Assembly: GCA_026400735.1 (NCBI GenBank)
Contig: JAPLOL010000107.1
Span: 1-52,164, forward strand
Direction: 5' to 3'
From: Alphaproteobacteria bacterium
GTDB taxonomy: Bacteria > Pseudomonadota > Alphaproteobacteria > Caulobacterales > Aquidulcibacteraceae
DNA: 52,164 nt
Part shown: one piece after another, positions 41,903 to 51,389 of the stretch
How the letters are laid out: each line of letters starts with the position of its first letter
How positions within the stretch are numbered: the stretch's first letter is position 1
Notes under the pieces: generated by a model
Seen by the model: the letters and a program-made list of their open reading frames with translations, nothing else
What the model was told of the DNA's origin: nothing
The model's database searches: none
Position numbers and translations under genes: made by a program

Positions 41903-43929
41903 GCGCTCACTGCCTCTGCGCATGCGGCTCTGAAATCGTATGGCGTCTCAGTCGCGCAATCAGGCCACTTCTTGGTTTCAAGCCAATATTGGGCGAGGCC
42001 AACCCGTGCGCACAGCGCTGGAAAACGCGGGTTCATCCAAGCTGGCGTGCCACCGGTGCTAACAAACAACTGCAGCGCCGATTGGGCACGCGCCATGCCG
42101 AAGGCGTCGTGATTATCGGGTTTGAGTTCGCGGCCCTGGTCCAGCGCCGCGTTGATCACATCGAAGGCACGATCGGTACAGCCTTGGCTGGCGGCGAACA
42201 TAACGGTCGAAAGTGGCAGCGGGCCCTTGTCCTGCGCCACCGCGTCAAGCATCGCGTCGCACGCGACACGCCGATCCGCGGGCGAGAGCCGCAACAAGCG
42301 CACGTAGTTGCGCAGTACGTTTACATCGCGCTCATTCACGGCGCGACGCGGCGGCGCGCCTGGGGCGGCGAGCGCATCTGCAGAATCGGCATGACCAGCA
42401 ACGCAGTGCGTGCCCCACATCAGATACCAAATGAACGGTGAATCCGGCCAACGCGCCCAGGCCGCGCTAATGATCTCGCGTGCGGTTTCAAGATCGCCGC
42501 GCGCTGTCAGCAAGCTGGCGCGTAGGCCTTCAACGGCTGGTCCAAGAGGTTCAAGCAGGCTCGCGATCTCGAGTGCGCGAGCAGCATCGCGGAGGCGTCC
42601 GACACTGTAAAGCCAAGCCGCGCGCGCGACGTGGAGCGAAGGATCATTGGGCGTGCGTTTCAGCGCTTCGTTCACCAGCGCAAGCTTGTCGGCATAGGCG
42701 CCGAAAGCAGGCTTCAACAGCGACAGCGCGGCGAAGCCCTGCGCGCAATCTGGATCAAGTTCGAGCGAGCGCTTTGCAGCGTCGAGCGCAGCTTCGTGCG
42801 CGGGTGTGCCGATGAGATCGCGGTCGCGCGGTAGCAAAAGCGCCCGTACGCTGGCAAGAACAGCCCAGGCGTCCGCAAATTCCGGCGCGATGCTCACACA
42901 GCGTTCGAGCAGGACAGCCGCCTGATCCTCTTCGATATCGCTCATCATCAGCCAGATTTGACGGGCGCGGAGGTAGAGGTCGTAAGCTGCCGGATCGATC
43001 GGATTGGTGGCGCGTTCCGATTGCGACAGTGAGCGGCGCAACGAGCCCGCCACCTTGGCGGCGATTTCGTCTTCCAGCGCGAAAGCGTCATTGCGATCGC
43101 CTTCATAACGCTCGCTCCACAGCGCAACGCCGGTGCCGGCATCGATCAGCTGAACGCTGACGCGCATGCGATCGCCGTTCAGACGCACCGAGCCGTCGAG
43201 CACATGGCTCGCCTTCAGAGCAGTGGCAGCGCCCCGCTTGTTCTCGCCGCGAAACTGGAACGCAGACAGCCGACCGATCACTTTGATCTTCGACTGGCGC
43301 AACAGCGTTGAGATGATCTCATCAGCGACGCCGTCGGAGAAATAGTTCATCTCCGCCGCATAGCTCTCATTGTCGAAAGGAAGCACAGCCAACACTGGCT
43401 CAGGCTTACGCGCACGGCTGCGGGCGGCTGCGATGGCTTCAAGCGTAAAGATGTCGATGGTCTCTGCCATCTTGTCCAAGTGCACCGCGCCCGCGGGATG
43501 CAGCCGCTGCGCCAGTTTTCCGCGCACCGCGCGGCGCACATCAAGCGACACAACGACGGCGCCGGGCCGGGCGAGCTGCTGCAGTCGCGCGGCGACGTTG
43601 ACACTGTGACCGAGCAAATCGCCGGTCTTCGTCATCATCACGTCGCCGACGTGCACGCCAACGCGCACGCGCTGCCGCTCAACGCCTTCCCAAAGAATTT
43701 CGGCGGCGGAGAGCGCACCAGAGGCAGACGCAAATTCCAGCATGAAGCCATCGCCGGCGGTGTTGAACACGCGTCCGCCATGGGTCTGCACGATCGCATC
43801 AATCGTCGCGCGCACCCGCGCCACGAGCGCCAGCGCCTCGCTCTCGTCCACTTCGGACATGGCCGAATAGCCGGCGACGTCGATCGACATGATCGCCGCG
43901 AGCTTCCGGGGTCCGAGCTCCTCGGTCAC
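41899..43929 (-). CDS. Class III adenylate/guanylate cyclase with TolB-like and TPR domains
   Basis: 676 residues from GTG 43929 (GGCGGA upstream); the longer frame is unsupported. An N-terminal cyclase homology domain retains both metal-binding aspartates (D17 in SIDVAGYS, D60 in TAGDGF, the usual 43–44 apart) and the transition-state pair N111 and R115 (VNVAARL). A TolB/FlgO-like domain follows (about 200–320, LAVLPFDNES, SDGVADEIISTLL), then TPRs to about 640. No transmembrane segment is seen. It is last in the ppk1–ppx–DUF3297 run, 53 bp after DUF3297. Whether it makes cAMP or cGMP cannot be decided. Confidence 0.9.
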   Translation of the reverse strand: MTEELGPRKLAAIMSIDVAGYSAMSEVDESEALALVARVRATIDAIVQTHGGRVFNTAGDGFMLEFASASGALSAAEILWEGVERQRVRVGVHVGDVMMTKTGDLLGHSVNVAARLQQLARPGAVVVSLDVRRAVRGKLAQRLHPAGAVHLDKMAETIDIFTLEAIAAARSRARKPEPVLAVLPFDNESYAAEMNYFSDGVADEIISTLLRQSKIKVIGRLSAFQFRGENKRGAATALKASHVLDGSVRLNGDRMRVSVQLIDAGTGVALWSERYEGDRNDAFALEDEIAAKVAGSLRRSLSQSERATNPIDPAAYDLYLRARQIWLMMSDIEEDQAAVLLERCVSIAPEFADAWAVLASVRALLLPRDRDLIGTPAHEAALDAAKRSLELDPDCAQGFAALSLLKPAFGAYADKLALVNEALKRTPNDPSLHVARAAWLYSVGRLRDAARALEIASLLEPLGPAVEGLRASLLTARGDLETAREIISAAWARWPDSPFIWYLMWGTHCVAGHADSADALAAPGAPPRRAVNERDVNVLRNYVRLLRLSPADRRVACDAMLDAVAQDKGPLPLSTVMFAASQGCTDRAFDVINAALDQGRELKPDNHDAFGMARAQSALQLFVSTGGTPAWMNPRFPALCARVGLAQYWLETKKWPDCATETPYDFRAACAEAVSA

Positions 43930-43981
43930 TTTGGGTCCGCCATTGCCAACGGCTTCTAGCACAGCAACGGCGCTGAGGGGA

Positions 43982-44233
43982 TCAGCCCTCCTTGGGGAGA
44001 TCCTGGAAATAGGGCTCGACCTTGCCCGAGTATTTGATCGTGAGCTGTTTACCCTTGCGATCCAGCGTCTTGCCGACAGCCAGACGCACCCAGCCCTCAC
44101 TCACGCAATATTCTTCGCAATTGGTCTTTTCATTGCCGTTGAAGCGCATGCCGATGCCCCGCGCGAGCAGAGCCTCGTCGTAAAACGGGCTGTCGGGATC
44201 GACCGAGAGGCGGTCTGGCGGGGTATCGCTCAT
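43982..44233 (-). CDS. DUF3297 family protein
   Basis: 83 residues, cytosolic. It begins MSDTPPDRLSVDPDSPFYDE and has KTNCEEYCVSEGWVRL, as expected of the family. It is a small protein of unknown function found in many proteobacteria. Its ATG overlaps the ppx stop (ATGA). Confidence 0.92.
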   Translation of the reverse strand: MSDTPPDRLSVDPDSPFYDEALLARGIGMRFNGNEKTNCEEYCVSEGWVRLAVGKTLDRKGKQLTIKYSGKVEPYFQDLPKEG

Positions 44234-45726
44234 AGTACTTTCGTCTCCGGCGTAAGGCCCAAGGCGGCGGCGGCGAAATCCAAACGCCGCTGCACCGTCT
44301 CGGTAATGAGGTGAGCCATCTTCTTCTTGACCCGAAGCACTAGCCTGCCGTCAACCGCTTCGATCTCGACTGCGGCCAAAAGCGGCTCGGAGCGGCCGGA
44401 AAGATCAGCGCCGAGGCGGAGCGCGGCGCCGAGGGCGGCGGCCGCTGCTTGGCGCTCGTCACTGAGAAGCCGCATGTAGGCTTCGGCGTGGCGGGGCGGC
44501 GCCTTGGTGTAGCGGTGATGAATGGCCGCCGCGAGGAAAGCGCGCTCCTCGTGGCTGATGGCGGCAAGCGGCGCACGCAAGATGAGATCGAACATGACCT
44601 CAACGCGCTGATCAGGGTGCAGCGGACCGCCAACATCGGCGAGACGCGCGGCTGCGCCGCGAATGACTTCCTCGCGCTTCTTAGGAAAGACGTTCGGCTG
44701 GCCCTCGAACATGGGCGCGATCCATTCGTCGAGAGCTTTTCCAAACGCGCGCGTTCGTGACCACCGGCCCGCCAACGCTTCAGCGGCTCCGATGAGAGGG
44801 TGCGTCGCCAACGTTTCGTCGCTCATGCGTTCGATCAACACGCCTTCACGCAGACCGAACGCAGAAAGAATGACACGGTCGAATTGACCGACCTGCATCA
44901 CGTGTTCGAGCACAACCGCAGCATAGGGCAGAGTCTCCGCGCGTTTTGCAGCGGCTTCCTCCAGCTTCTCTAGCGAACGCTTGCTCTGCTTGCGCACGAC
45001 GTCCGCGACTTTGAGCACTTCGGCGCGACTCATTTCGTGATGGTGCAGCACGCCGAGCGGGTGATTGGTGAGCGCGATATCGATCCGCCCGAGGGCGCGC
45101 CACGCGCCGCCGACGGCGTAGAAATCGCCGCCGCGTTTACCGAGCAATTTGGTGCGATCAAGCACCTGCTCGACTTGCTTGCTGACTTTTCCGTAGTCGA
45201 AATCGGCTTCGTCCATCAGCGTCAACGGCCCAAGCGGAAACGTCTCGCCGCGCCCAACGCCCTTTGGACTGATCTCGATCAACTCAAGGCTGGCGCCACC
45301 AAGATCGCCGACAAGTCCTTTCGCGTCCGGTGCTCCGGCCATCACACCAAGCGCCGACAAGCGCGCTTCATCTTCGCCGCTGAGAATCCGGAGCTTGATG
45401 CCGCTCTCCGCTTCCATGCGCGCGGCGAACTCTTTGCCGTCTTTCGCTTCTCGAACTGCAGCGGTGCCCACGGCGTAGACATCCATGATTTGCAACGCGT
45501 CAATCAACGTCGCGAAACGGCGGACCGCGCGAAGCGCTTGATCGACGCCATCTTTCGAGAGCGAACCCGTACGCGCACCTTCGCGGCCGAGACCGGCCAT
45601 AACCTTTTCGTTGAGGATAGGCGTCATCGCGCGGCCATCGATGCGATAGACGACGAGACGCACGGAATTGGAGCCGACATCGATGACGGCGGCTTCCTGC
45701 CCGTCGCGTAGGAAGCGCGACGTCAT
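44230..45726 (-). CDS. ppx: Exopolyphosphatase / guanosine pentaphosphatase (Ppx/GppA)
   Basis: 498 residues. The ASKHA phosphatase core has AAVIDVGSNSVRLVVYR and LVGDLGGASLELIEI, the two phosphate-binding motifs. A C-terminal helical HD-like domain (about 310–490) follows. It hydrolyses polyphosphate and possibly pppGpp. It starts 15 bp after ppk1, which makes the polymer, so synthesis and breakdown are co-encoded. Discrimination between Ppx and GppA is not possible here. Confidence 0.95.
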   Translation of the reverse strand: MTSRFLRDGQEAAVIDVGSNSVRLVVYRIDGRAMTPILNEKVMAGLGREGARTGSLSKDGVDQALRAVRRFATLIDALQIMDVYAVGTAAVREAKDGKEFAARMEAESGIKLRILSGEDEARLSALGVMAGAPDAKGLVGDLGGASLELIEISPKGVGRGETFPLGPLTLMDEADFDYGKVSKQVEQVLDRTKLLGKRGGDFYAVGGAWRALGRIDIALTNHPLGVLHHHEMSRAEVLKVADVVRKQSKRSLEKLEEAAAKRAETLPYAAVVLEHVMQVGQFDRVILSAFGLREGVLIERMSDETLATHPLIGAAEALAGRWSRTRAFGKALDEWIAPMFEGQPNVFPKKREEVIRGAAARLADVGGPLHPDQRVEVMFDLILRAPLAAISHEERAFLAAAIHHRYTKAPPRHAEAYMRLLSDERQAAAAALGAALRLGADLSGRSEPLLAAVEIEAVDGRLVLRVKKKMAHLITETVQRRLDFAAAALGLTPETKVL

Positions 45727-45741
45727 TGCTCGACGCTCAGC

Positions 45742-47952
45742 TTACGACGTGCGGCGCGCGCCGATGTGATCGAACGCGGCTGGCGCATCGCCTTTGCCCG
45801 CGCGGCCGCGACCCGAGAGGCTCGGGTTGCGCATGAAGTAATTGTGCGCGCTAAAGGGTTCGTCTGGCAGCTTCGAAACATCAACCCGAGTGAATACCCC
45901 ATCCTGGTCCATGTACCAGGATTGCGCCTCATCATTGAGGTTCGCGACCATGATTTGATCGAGAACTTGCTGATGTACGGTCGGATTTTCAACCGGACAC
46001 ATGACCTCAACGCGCCGTTCCAGGTTCCGCGGCATCCAATCGGCGGAGGAGAGGTACACTTTCGCCTTGGCGTTCGGGAGCTTTGCTCCGTTACCGAAAC
46101 AGACGATGCGGGCGTGCTCAAGAAACCGCCCGACAATGGATTTGACGCGGATGTTTTCGCTCATCCCGGGAACACCGGGACGCAGGCAGCAGATACCGCG
46201 CACGACCAGGTCGATCTTCACGCCCTCATTCGAAGCCCGGTAAAGCGCATCGATGATCTCGGGATGCACAAGCGCGTTTAGCTTGGCCCAGATCGAGCCG
46301 CCGCGACCGGCGCGGGCATGTTCGATCTCGGCCTCGATGAGCGAAAGGATCGTGGCCTTCGAATTGATCGGGGACATCGCGATCTTCTCGAGTTCAGCTG
46401 GGCGCGCATAGCCGGTCACGAAATTGAACAAGCGGTTCGCATCGCGGCCGAACGCTGGATCGCACGTGAACAAGGAAAGGTCGGTGTAAATCTTCGCGGT
46501 GACCGGGTGGTAGTTGCCAGTACCGAAGTGCGTGTAGCTGCGCAGCCCTTCGGGCTCGCGGCGCACGACGAGGCTCACCTTCGCGTGGGTTTTGAAGTCG
46601 ACAAAGCCATATACAACCGACGCGCCGGCCGCTTCGAGTTTGCGCGCGACATGCAGGTTGGTCTCTTCGTCAAAGCGCGCTTTGAGCTCAATCAGCGCCG
46701 TGACGTTCTTGCCAGCTTCAGCGGCAGCAACGAGCGCGGCAACGATCGGTGAGTCGCGCGAGGTGCGATAGAGCGTTTGCTTGATCGCGACCACAGCCGG
46801 ATCAGACGCTGCTTGGCGCACGAACTGGACAACAGAGTCGAACGATTCAAACGGATGGTGGACGAGGATATCCTTGGCGCGGATCGCCGCGAAGGTATCG
46901 CCGCCAAAATCCTTGATCCGGTCCGGGAAACGCGGCTCGAAGCGCGGGAATTTCAGCTCGGGCCGATCTTCATTGACCAGCGCCGACAAGGAAACGAGGC
47001 CGAGCATGCCTTCGACGATGATCACATCGCGCGCATCAGCTTCGAGTTCGCGGCTGATAAAGGCGCGAAGGTCCTCAGGCATTGAGGCTTCGACCTTGAG
47101 ACGCACGACATCGCCAAGACGACGCTCTTTCAGCCGCGCCTCGAACTCGCGCACGAGATCTTCGGCCTCTTCCTGAATTTCGATATCGCTATCGCGAACA
47201 ACGCGGAACGCGCCCTGCGCCTCGACGGTGTAGCCTGGGAAAAGCTCATCGAGGAAAAGCGTGATCGTGTTTTCGAGCGTCAGAAAGCGGCGCTGCTGAC
47301 GTTCGCCCGCATCCAGCTCCATGTGAGAATGCGCGAGCGTGACGTCGATGAAGCGCGCGACTTGGGTCGGCACTGGAATGAGCGCGTTCATCGCCCGACC
47401 ATCGCCTTTGCGCTTCAGCTTCAGTGCGATCGCGAAGCCGAGGTTCGGAATGAACGGAAAAGGGTGCGCCGGATCGACCGCGAGCGGGGTCAGTAGCGGG
47501 AAGACTTCCGCCATGAAGAGCGGCTTCAAATAGCGCAGCTCTTCTTGCGTCAGCTCTTCGCGATCTAGCACTGAGATGCCGGCGCCGCGCAGGGCGACAC
47601 GCAGCGCGCGCCAACGTTCCTGCTGACGATCAATCAGTTTGGTCGCGGCAGCGTGAACCCGAGCGAGTTGTTCGCTTGGCGTCAGGCCGTCATTGCTGAC
47701 CAAGGTCACGCCGGCCCGCACTTGCTCATGCAAGCCGGCGACGCGGACCATGTAGAATTCGTCGAGGTTGGAGGCGGAGATCGACAAAAAGCGCAGCTGC
47801 TCCAGCAGCGGGTGCTGTTCGTTCTCGGCCTCTTCCAGCACGCGCGTGTTGAACGCGAGCCAAGCAAGCTCGCGGTTGATGAACCGCTTCGGATCATTCA
47901 GCGACGGCGTGTTCTGCGCCGGTGCGCGCGCCTTCTTGCGCGATTTCGCCAT
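45742..47952 (-). CDS. ppk1: Polyphosphate kinase 1
   Basis: 736 residues; forms polyphosphate from ATP at the membrane. The N, H, C1 and C2 domains are all in place. The autophosphorylated histidine lies in [11 protein letters not shown]. The second active-site region is [11 protein letters not shown] and GRFLEHARI. The N-terminus has [19 protein letters not shown]. It lies 3 bp from hda, and the pair is probably co-transcribed. Confidence 0.97.
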   Translation of the reverse strand: MAKSRKKARAPAQNTPSLNDPKRFINRELAWLAFNTRVLEEAENEQHPLLEQLRFLSISASNLDEFYMVRVAGLHEQVRAGVTLVSNDGLTPSEQLARVHAAATKLIDRQQERWRALRVALRGAGISVLDREELTQEELRYLKPLFMAEVFPLLTPLAVDPAHPFPFIPNLGFAIALKLKRKGDGRAMNALIPVPTQVARFIDVTLAHSHMELDAGERQQRRFLTLENTITLFLDELFPGYTVEAQGAFRVVRDSDIEIQEEAEDLVREFEARLKERRLGDVVRLKVEASMPEDLRAFISRELEADARDVIIVEGMLGLVSLSALVNEDRPELKFPRFEPRFPDRIKDFGGDTFAAIRAKDILVHHPFESFDSVVQFVRQAASDPAVVAIKQTLYRTSRDSPIVAALVAAAEAGKNVTALIELKARFDEETNLHVARKLEAAGASVVYGFVDFKTHAKVSLVVRREPEGLRSYTHFGTGNYHPVTAKIYTDLSLFTCDPAFGRDANRLFNFVTGYARPAELEKIAMSPINSKATILSLIEAEIEHARAGRGGSIWAKLNALVHPEIIDALYRASNEGVKIDLVVRGICCLRPGVPGMSENIRVKSIVGRFLEHARIVCFGNGAKLPNAKAKVYLSSADWMPRNLERRVEVMCPVENPTVHQQVLDQIMVANLNDEAQSWYMDQDGVFTRVDVSKLPDEPFSAHNYFMRNPSLSGRGRAGKGDAPAAFDHIGARRTS

Positions 47953-47955
47953 CTG

Positions 47956-48645
47956 TTAACCGTCTCCACCAACCCAGCGCGCCTGCATCTTTTCCAGCGC
48001 TCGCTTGGCGATCACTGTCGTCACAGGCCTTGCCCCGCGCACCAGCCCTTCGTCCAAAGCCGCCGCCCAGGCTTGGGCCGCAGCGAAGGTTCGAGGGAGC
48101 CGCCGCACGAGGTACTTGGCGGCATCATCGCTCAATTGGATGAATTTCTCACGACAGATACGGCGCAAAACTACGTCCATCAGCGCTTCATCAGGCTCAC
48201 CAAGCTTAGCGACCGGTAAAGATGCGAGCCTAGAGCGGAGGTCTGGAGTCTGGACCAGCCAGGCTGAGGGCGGCTCGCCCCCCACCAGCAGCACGGCGCC
48301 GCCCTCAGCGCGGGAGAGATCGAGCAGACGCCAGAGCATGGGCTCGTCCCGCGCGCCATCGGCGTCATCGATCAAAATGCAGCCGCCGGCTTCGCGGAAG
48401 CTGGTTGCGGCGTCCTCGGGCGTGGCCATCGGTGAGATATGACGGGCGCCCACTTCGAGCGCCCAGGCCAGCGCCAGGTGCGTCTTGCCGGAGCCCGGCG
48501 GGCCCGAGATCGCGAGCGCGCCGTGCGGCCAGGCTCGCCAATCGGTCAGCAGCTTCGCCGCGTCACGGTTTGCCTCAGCCACCACCAGTTTGTCGGGCGA
48601 GCGATCGCCCATACGAAACTCAAACAGGCTAGGCTGATAGCTCAC
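47956..48645 (-). CDS. hdaA: HdaA-type DnaA regulator
   Basis: 229 residues from GTG 48645, immediately after the DUF2066 stop, with GGCGAG upstream. The N-terminal YQPSLFEF resembles the beta-clamp-binding motif QL[SD]LF of Hda. A single AAA+ domain follows: Walker A GPPGSGKT (48–55), Walker B CILIDDAD, and the C-terminal lid. With DnaN on DNA it stimulates hydrolysis of ATP-DnaA and prevents re-initiation. In Caulobacter HdaA has this role. Confidence 0.93.
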   Translation of the reverse strand: MSYQPSLFEFRMGDRSPDKLVVAEANRDAAKLLTDWRAWPHGALAISGPPGSGKTHLALAWALEVGARHISPMATPEDAATSFREAGGCILIDDADGARDEPMLWRLLDLSRAEGGAVLLVGGEPPSAWLVQTPDLRSRLASLPVAKLGEPDEALMDVVLRRICREKFIQLSDDAAKYLVRRLPRTFAAAQAWAAALDEGLVRGARPVTTVIAKRALEKMQARWVGGDG

Positions 48646-49716
48646 CTATCTCGCCGCTACGCGCAGCGTCGGACCATTCGCCGTATCCGCGAGGCTCACG
48701 CCGCGGCGCTGCAGTTCGGCGTTGAGTTGATTGCGATCTCCAACGAACGAGAAGGAGACAAGAGCGCCCTGCCGGCCAACCGCCTCGATGCGGATTTCCG
48801 AGATTAGCGTTTGCGCTGTGCCTTCCAGCGCATCCTTGATCTGCTCCCATTGCGCTTGGTTGGTATAGAGAGCCGACGCGTTGATGCGGGCGCGCTGGCC
48901 GGCGCCCGTGGCGACACGGCCTTTCCAATCGTTTTGAAGCCGCATGCTAGCTTGTTCGGCAAGCGATGACAGCGCTGCACGCAGAGCAGATGGATCCTCG
49001 CTAGCGATACGCGCAGTCACTTCGCCGCGTTGCTGCGTGGCGGTGGCATTGACCTCCACGAGGGTCGCCGTGGCCGTTGAACCCTGGACGCGGAGCGTTG
49101 CGTAGAGTGCTGACGCGGCGGCCGAAGCTTGCGCGAACGGTTGCGCGGTTTGCCATGCGGGCGCGCCTTGCAAGGTCGCTGGCGCAACAGCCAACGGCAC
49201 GAGCTCGTCGCTGAAGCCGCCATTGGCCCATGCCTCGCGCCAAGCCGTCGCGGTTTCCTCTGCCGTGCCGTCCACAACGAGCGGCGCCACGAGAACGGGC
49301 GAGGTGCGCGTATCGACGACAGTCAGATTGAACTGGCGCAGCAGCGTGCGCACGCCTGAAGGATCGAACCGCACGGTGAGGCGGCCGATATAGCGCGTGC
49401 CGGAGCGGCGCTCCTCTTCTACGTCCACGCTGGAGACCAGCCGCTCGAGCGTTGCGGGTTCCACCTGCGGCACGCCGCGTGCGTTGAGTTCGTCCGGAAT
49501 GGTGAGGCGGCGGACGAGGCGCTCGAACCCTGCCCGCTGCGCCGCCGCGAACCCGGCTTGTTGCGCAGCCGCAGCGTTTGCGGCGGTTTCATCCACGCGG
49601 ACGCCGCCAACGACGTAGACATTGTCGCGCCCCTGGGCGCTTGCCGCCCCTGGCGCGAACGCGCACAAGGCGGCAAGAAAAACAGCGGCAACCGCTGCCA
49701 AAGGCGTGAACTTCAT
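48646..49716 (-). CDS. DUF2066 family exported protein
   Basis: 356 residues from ATG 49716. The signal peptide ends GAASAQ. The DUF2066 region (about 40–170) has VYVVGGVRVDETAANAAAAQ, then LVRRLTIPDE and RYIGRLTVRFDPSGVRTLL. A second domain of similar size follows. Function is unknown. It is divergent from purM, separated by 75 bp, and immediately upstream of hdaA, an arrangement common in alphaproteobacteria. Confidence 0.93.
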   Translation of the reverse strand: MKFTPLAAVAAVFLAALCAFAPGAASAQGRDNVYVVGGVRVDETAANAAAAQQAGFAAAQRAGFERLVRRLTIPDELNARGVPQVEPATLERLVSSVDVEEERRSGTRYIGRLTVRFDPSGVRTLLRQFNLTVVDTRTSPVLVAPLVVDGTAEETATAWREAWANGGFSDELVPLAVAPATLQGAPAWQTAQPFAQASAAASALYATLRVQGSTATATLVEVNATATQQRGEVTARIASEDPSALRAALSSLAEQASMRLQNDWKGRVATGAGQRARINASALYTNQAQWEQIKDALEGTAQTLISEIRIEAVGRQGALVSFSFVGDRNQLNAELQRRGVSLADTANGPTLRVAAR

Positions 49717-49791
49717 TACTAAACCTCGGTGTCGGGAGACCCTACCCGGCGCGGAATCGCCTATCAATGTGGCGGCTTCTGGACTCATCAC

Positions 49792-50823
49792 GTGACCAAT
49801 ACCCCGGGAACTAACGGCCTTACCTATCGCGACGCAGGTGTGGATATCGACGAAGGCGAGCGCCTAGTCGATCTCATCAAGCCGGCTGCGAAATCCACAG
49901 CCCGCCCTGGCGCGGACGGGTCTTTGGGCGGATTCGCCGGCGCCTTCGACCCGAAAGCGGCTGGCTTCAAGGATCCGATCTTCCTGGCGACCACCGATGG
50001 CGTCGGCACAAAGCTGAAGATCGCAATTGAAAGCGGTCGCCACGACACCGTCGGCATCGACCTCGTCGCCATGTGCGTGAACGACCTTTCGGCCCAAGGC
50101 GCCGAGCCGCTGATGTTCCTGGACTACTACGCCACCGGCAAACTCAACGCCGATGAAGCCGCGCTGGTCGTGCAAGGCATTGCCGAAGGCTGCCGCCAAG
50201 CTGGCGCTGCGCTCGCGGGTGGTGAGACGGCGGAGATGCCGGGCATGTACGGCAAGGGCGACTATGACCTCGCTGGCTTCTCCGTCGGCGCCGCCGAACG
50301 CGGGACGCTGCTGCCGAAGACCGAAGACATGCAGGCTGGCGATGTGATCGTCGGCATCGCCTCGAGCGGCCCGCATTCGAACGGCTACTCGCTGGTGCGC
50401 AAAGTCGTCGAGCGCTCAGGTCTCGCATGGGATGCACCCGCGCCGTTCGCTGCCGGCAAGTCGTTGGCCGAGGCGCTGCTCACGCCGACGCGCATCTACG
50501 CGAAGGCGCTAAAGCCGATCTTCGAAGCAAAGCTCGCAAAGGGCGCCGCGCACATCACCGGTGGCGGCTTGGTGGAAAACACACCGCGCGCGTTGCCGGA
50601 TCATCTGGAAGCGGATTTCGATTGGAACGCTTGGAAGCGGCCTGCAGTGTTCGAGTGGCTTCAGTCCACTGGCGGCGTGCCGGAAGCTGACATGCGCCGC
50701 ACATTCAACCTTGGAATCGGTATGATCCTGGTTGTTGATCCGGCGAAAGCCGATGAAGTGGTCACGAAACTGAACGGCGCCGGCGAACGCGCCTTCAAGA
50801 TCGGCGCGCTCAAGGTCGTATGA
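49792..50823 (+). CDS. purM: Phosphoribosylformylglycinamidine cyclo-ligase
   Basis: 343 residues from GTG 49792, a length that matches known PurM; an earlier GTG at 49729 adds an unsupported 21 residues. It closes the imidazole ring in purine synthesis, using ATP. The ATP-binding [32 protein letters not shown] and [16 protein letters not shown] are typical. It overlaps purN by ATGA. Confidence 0.97.
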   Translation: MTNTPGTNGLTYRDAGVDIDEGERLVDLIKPAAKSTARPGADGSLGGFAGAFDPKAAGFKDPIFLATTDGVGTKLKIAIESGRHDTVGIDLVAMCVNDLSAQGAEPLMFLDYYATGKLNADEAALVVQGIAEGCRQAGAALAGGETAEMPGMYGKGDYDLAGFSVGAAERGTLLPKTEDMQAGDVIVGIASSGPHSNGYSLVRKVVERSGLAWDAPAPFAAGKSLAEALLTPTRIYAKALKPIFEAKLAKGAAHITGGGLVENTPRALPDHLEADFDWNAWKRPAVFEWLQSTGGVPEADMRRTFNLGIGMILVVDPAKADEVVTKLNGAGERAFKIGALKVV

Positions 50824-51389
50824 GCAAGAAGCGCGTTGCCGTCTTGATCTCGGGACGCGGCAGCAATCTGCAGGCGCTGCTCGATGCGCAGCAGGACGCC
50901 TACGAAATCGTGCTTGTGGTTTCCAACGTCCCAGGCGTCGAAGGGCTAAAGCGCGCGCGCGCCGCTGGGGTTGAGGCGATCGTCGTCGATCACAAGCCCT
51001 TCGGCAAAGACCGCGAAGCGTTCGAACGCGAACTCGACATGGAGCTTGGCGCCCGCGCCATCGAAATCGTGGCGCTCGCCGGTTTCATGCGCGTGCTGAC
51101 GCCGTTTTTCGTGCGCGCCTGGGCGGGCCACCTCGTCAACATTCATCCATCGCTCTTGCCGAAGTATCCAGGCGTGAACACGCATGCCCGAGCGCTCGAA
51201 GCGGGCGATACCGAACATGGCGCGACGGTACACTTGGTAGTCGAAGAGGTCGATGCCGGCGAAATTCTTGGTCAGGCGTCGATGTCAATTCTGCCCGGCG
51301 ATACGCCCGAGACGTTGGCTCAACGACTGCTTGCGCTAGAGCATGCGCTTTACCCGGACTGTGTCGCCAAACTCGCGCGACAACTCTAA
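50820..51389 (+). CDS. purN: Phosphoribosylglycinamide formyltransferase
   Basis: 189 residues. The nucleotide-binding start [13 protein letters not shown] is followed by the formyl-transfer site [20 protein letters not shown] (Asn, His) and [13 protein letters not shown] (Asp). It uses 10-formyl-tetrahydrofolate. Translationally coupled to purM. Its stop shares CTAA with the stop of the convergent gene. Confidence 0.97.
   Translation: MSKKRVAVLISGRGSNLQALLDAQQDAYEIVLVVSNVPGVEGLKRARAAGVEAIVVDHKPFGKDREAFERELDMELGARAIEIVALAGFMRVLTPFFVRAWAGHLVNIHPSLLPKYPGVNTHARALEAGDTEHGATVHLVVEEVDAGEILGQASMSILPGDTPETLAQRLLALEHALYPDCVAKLARQL

Noticed and set aside
47953-47960. TTAACC between hdaA and ppk1 as a CtrA site
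   Set aside because: Only one half-site, without a second TTAA at the right spacing, and it partly is the hdaA stop codon (TAA).
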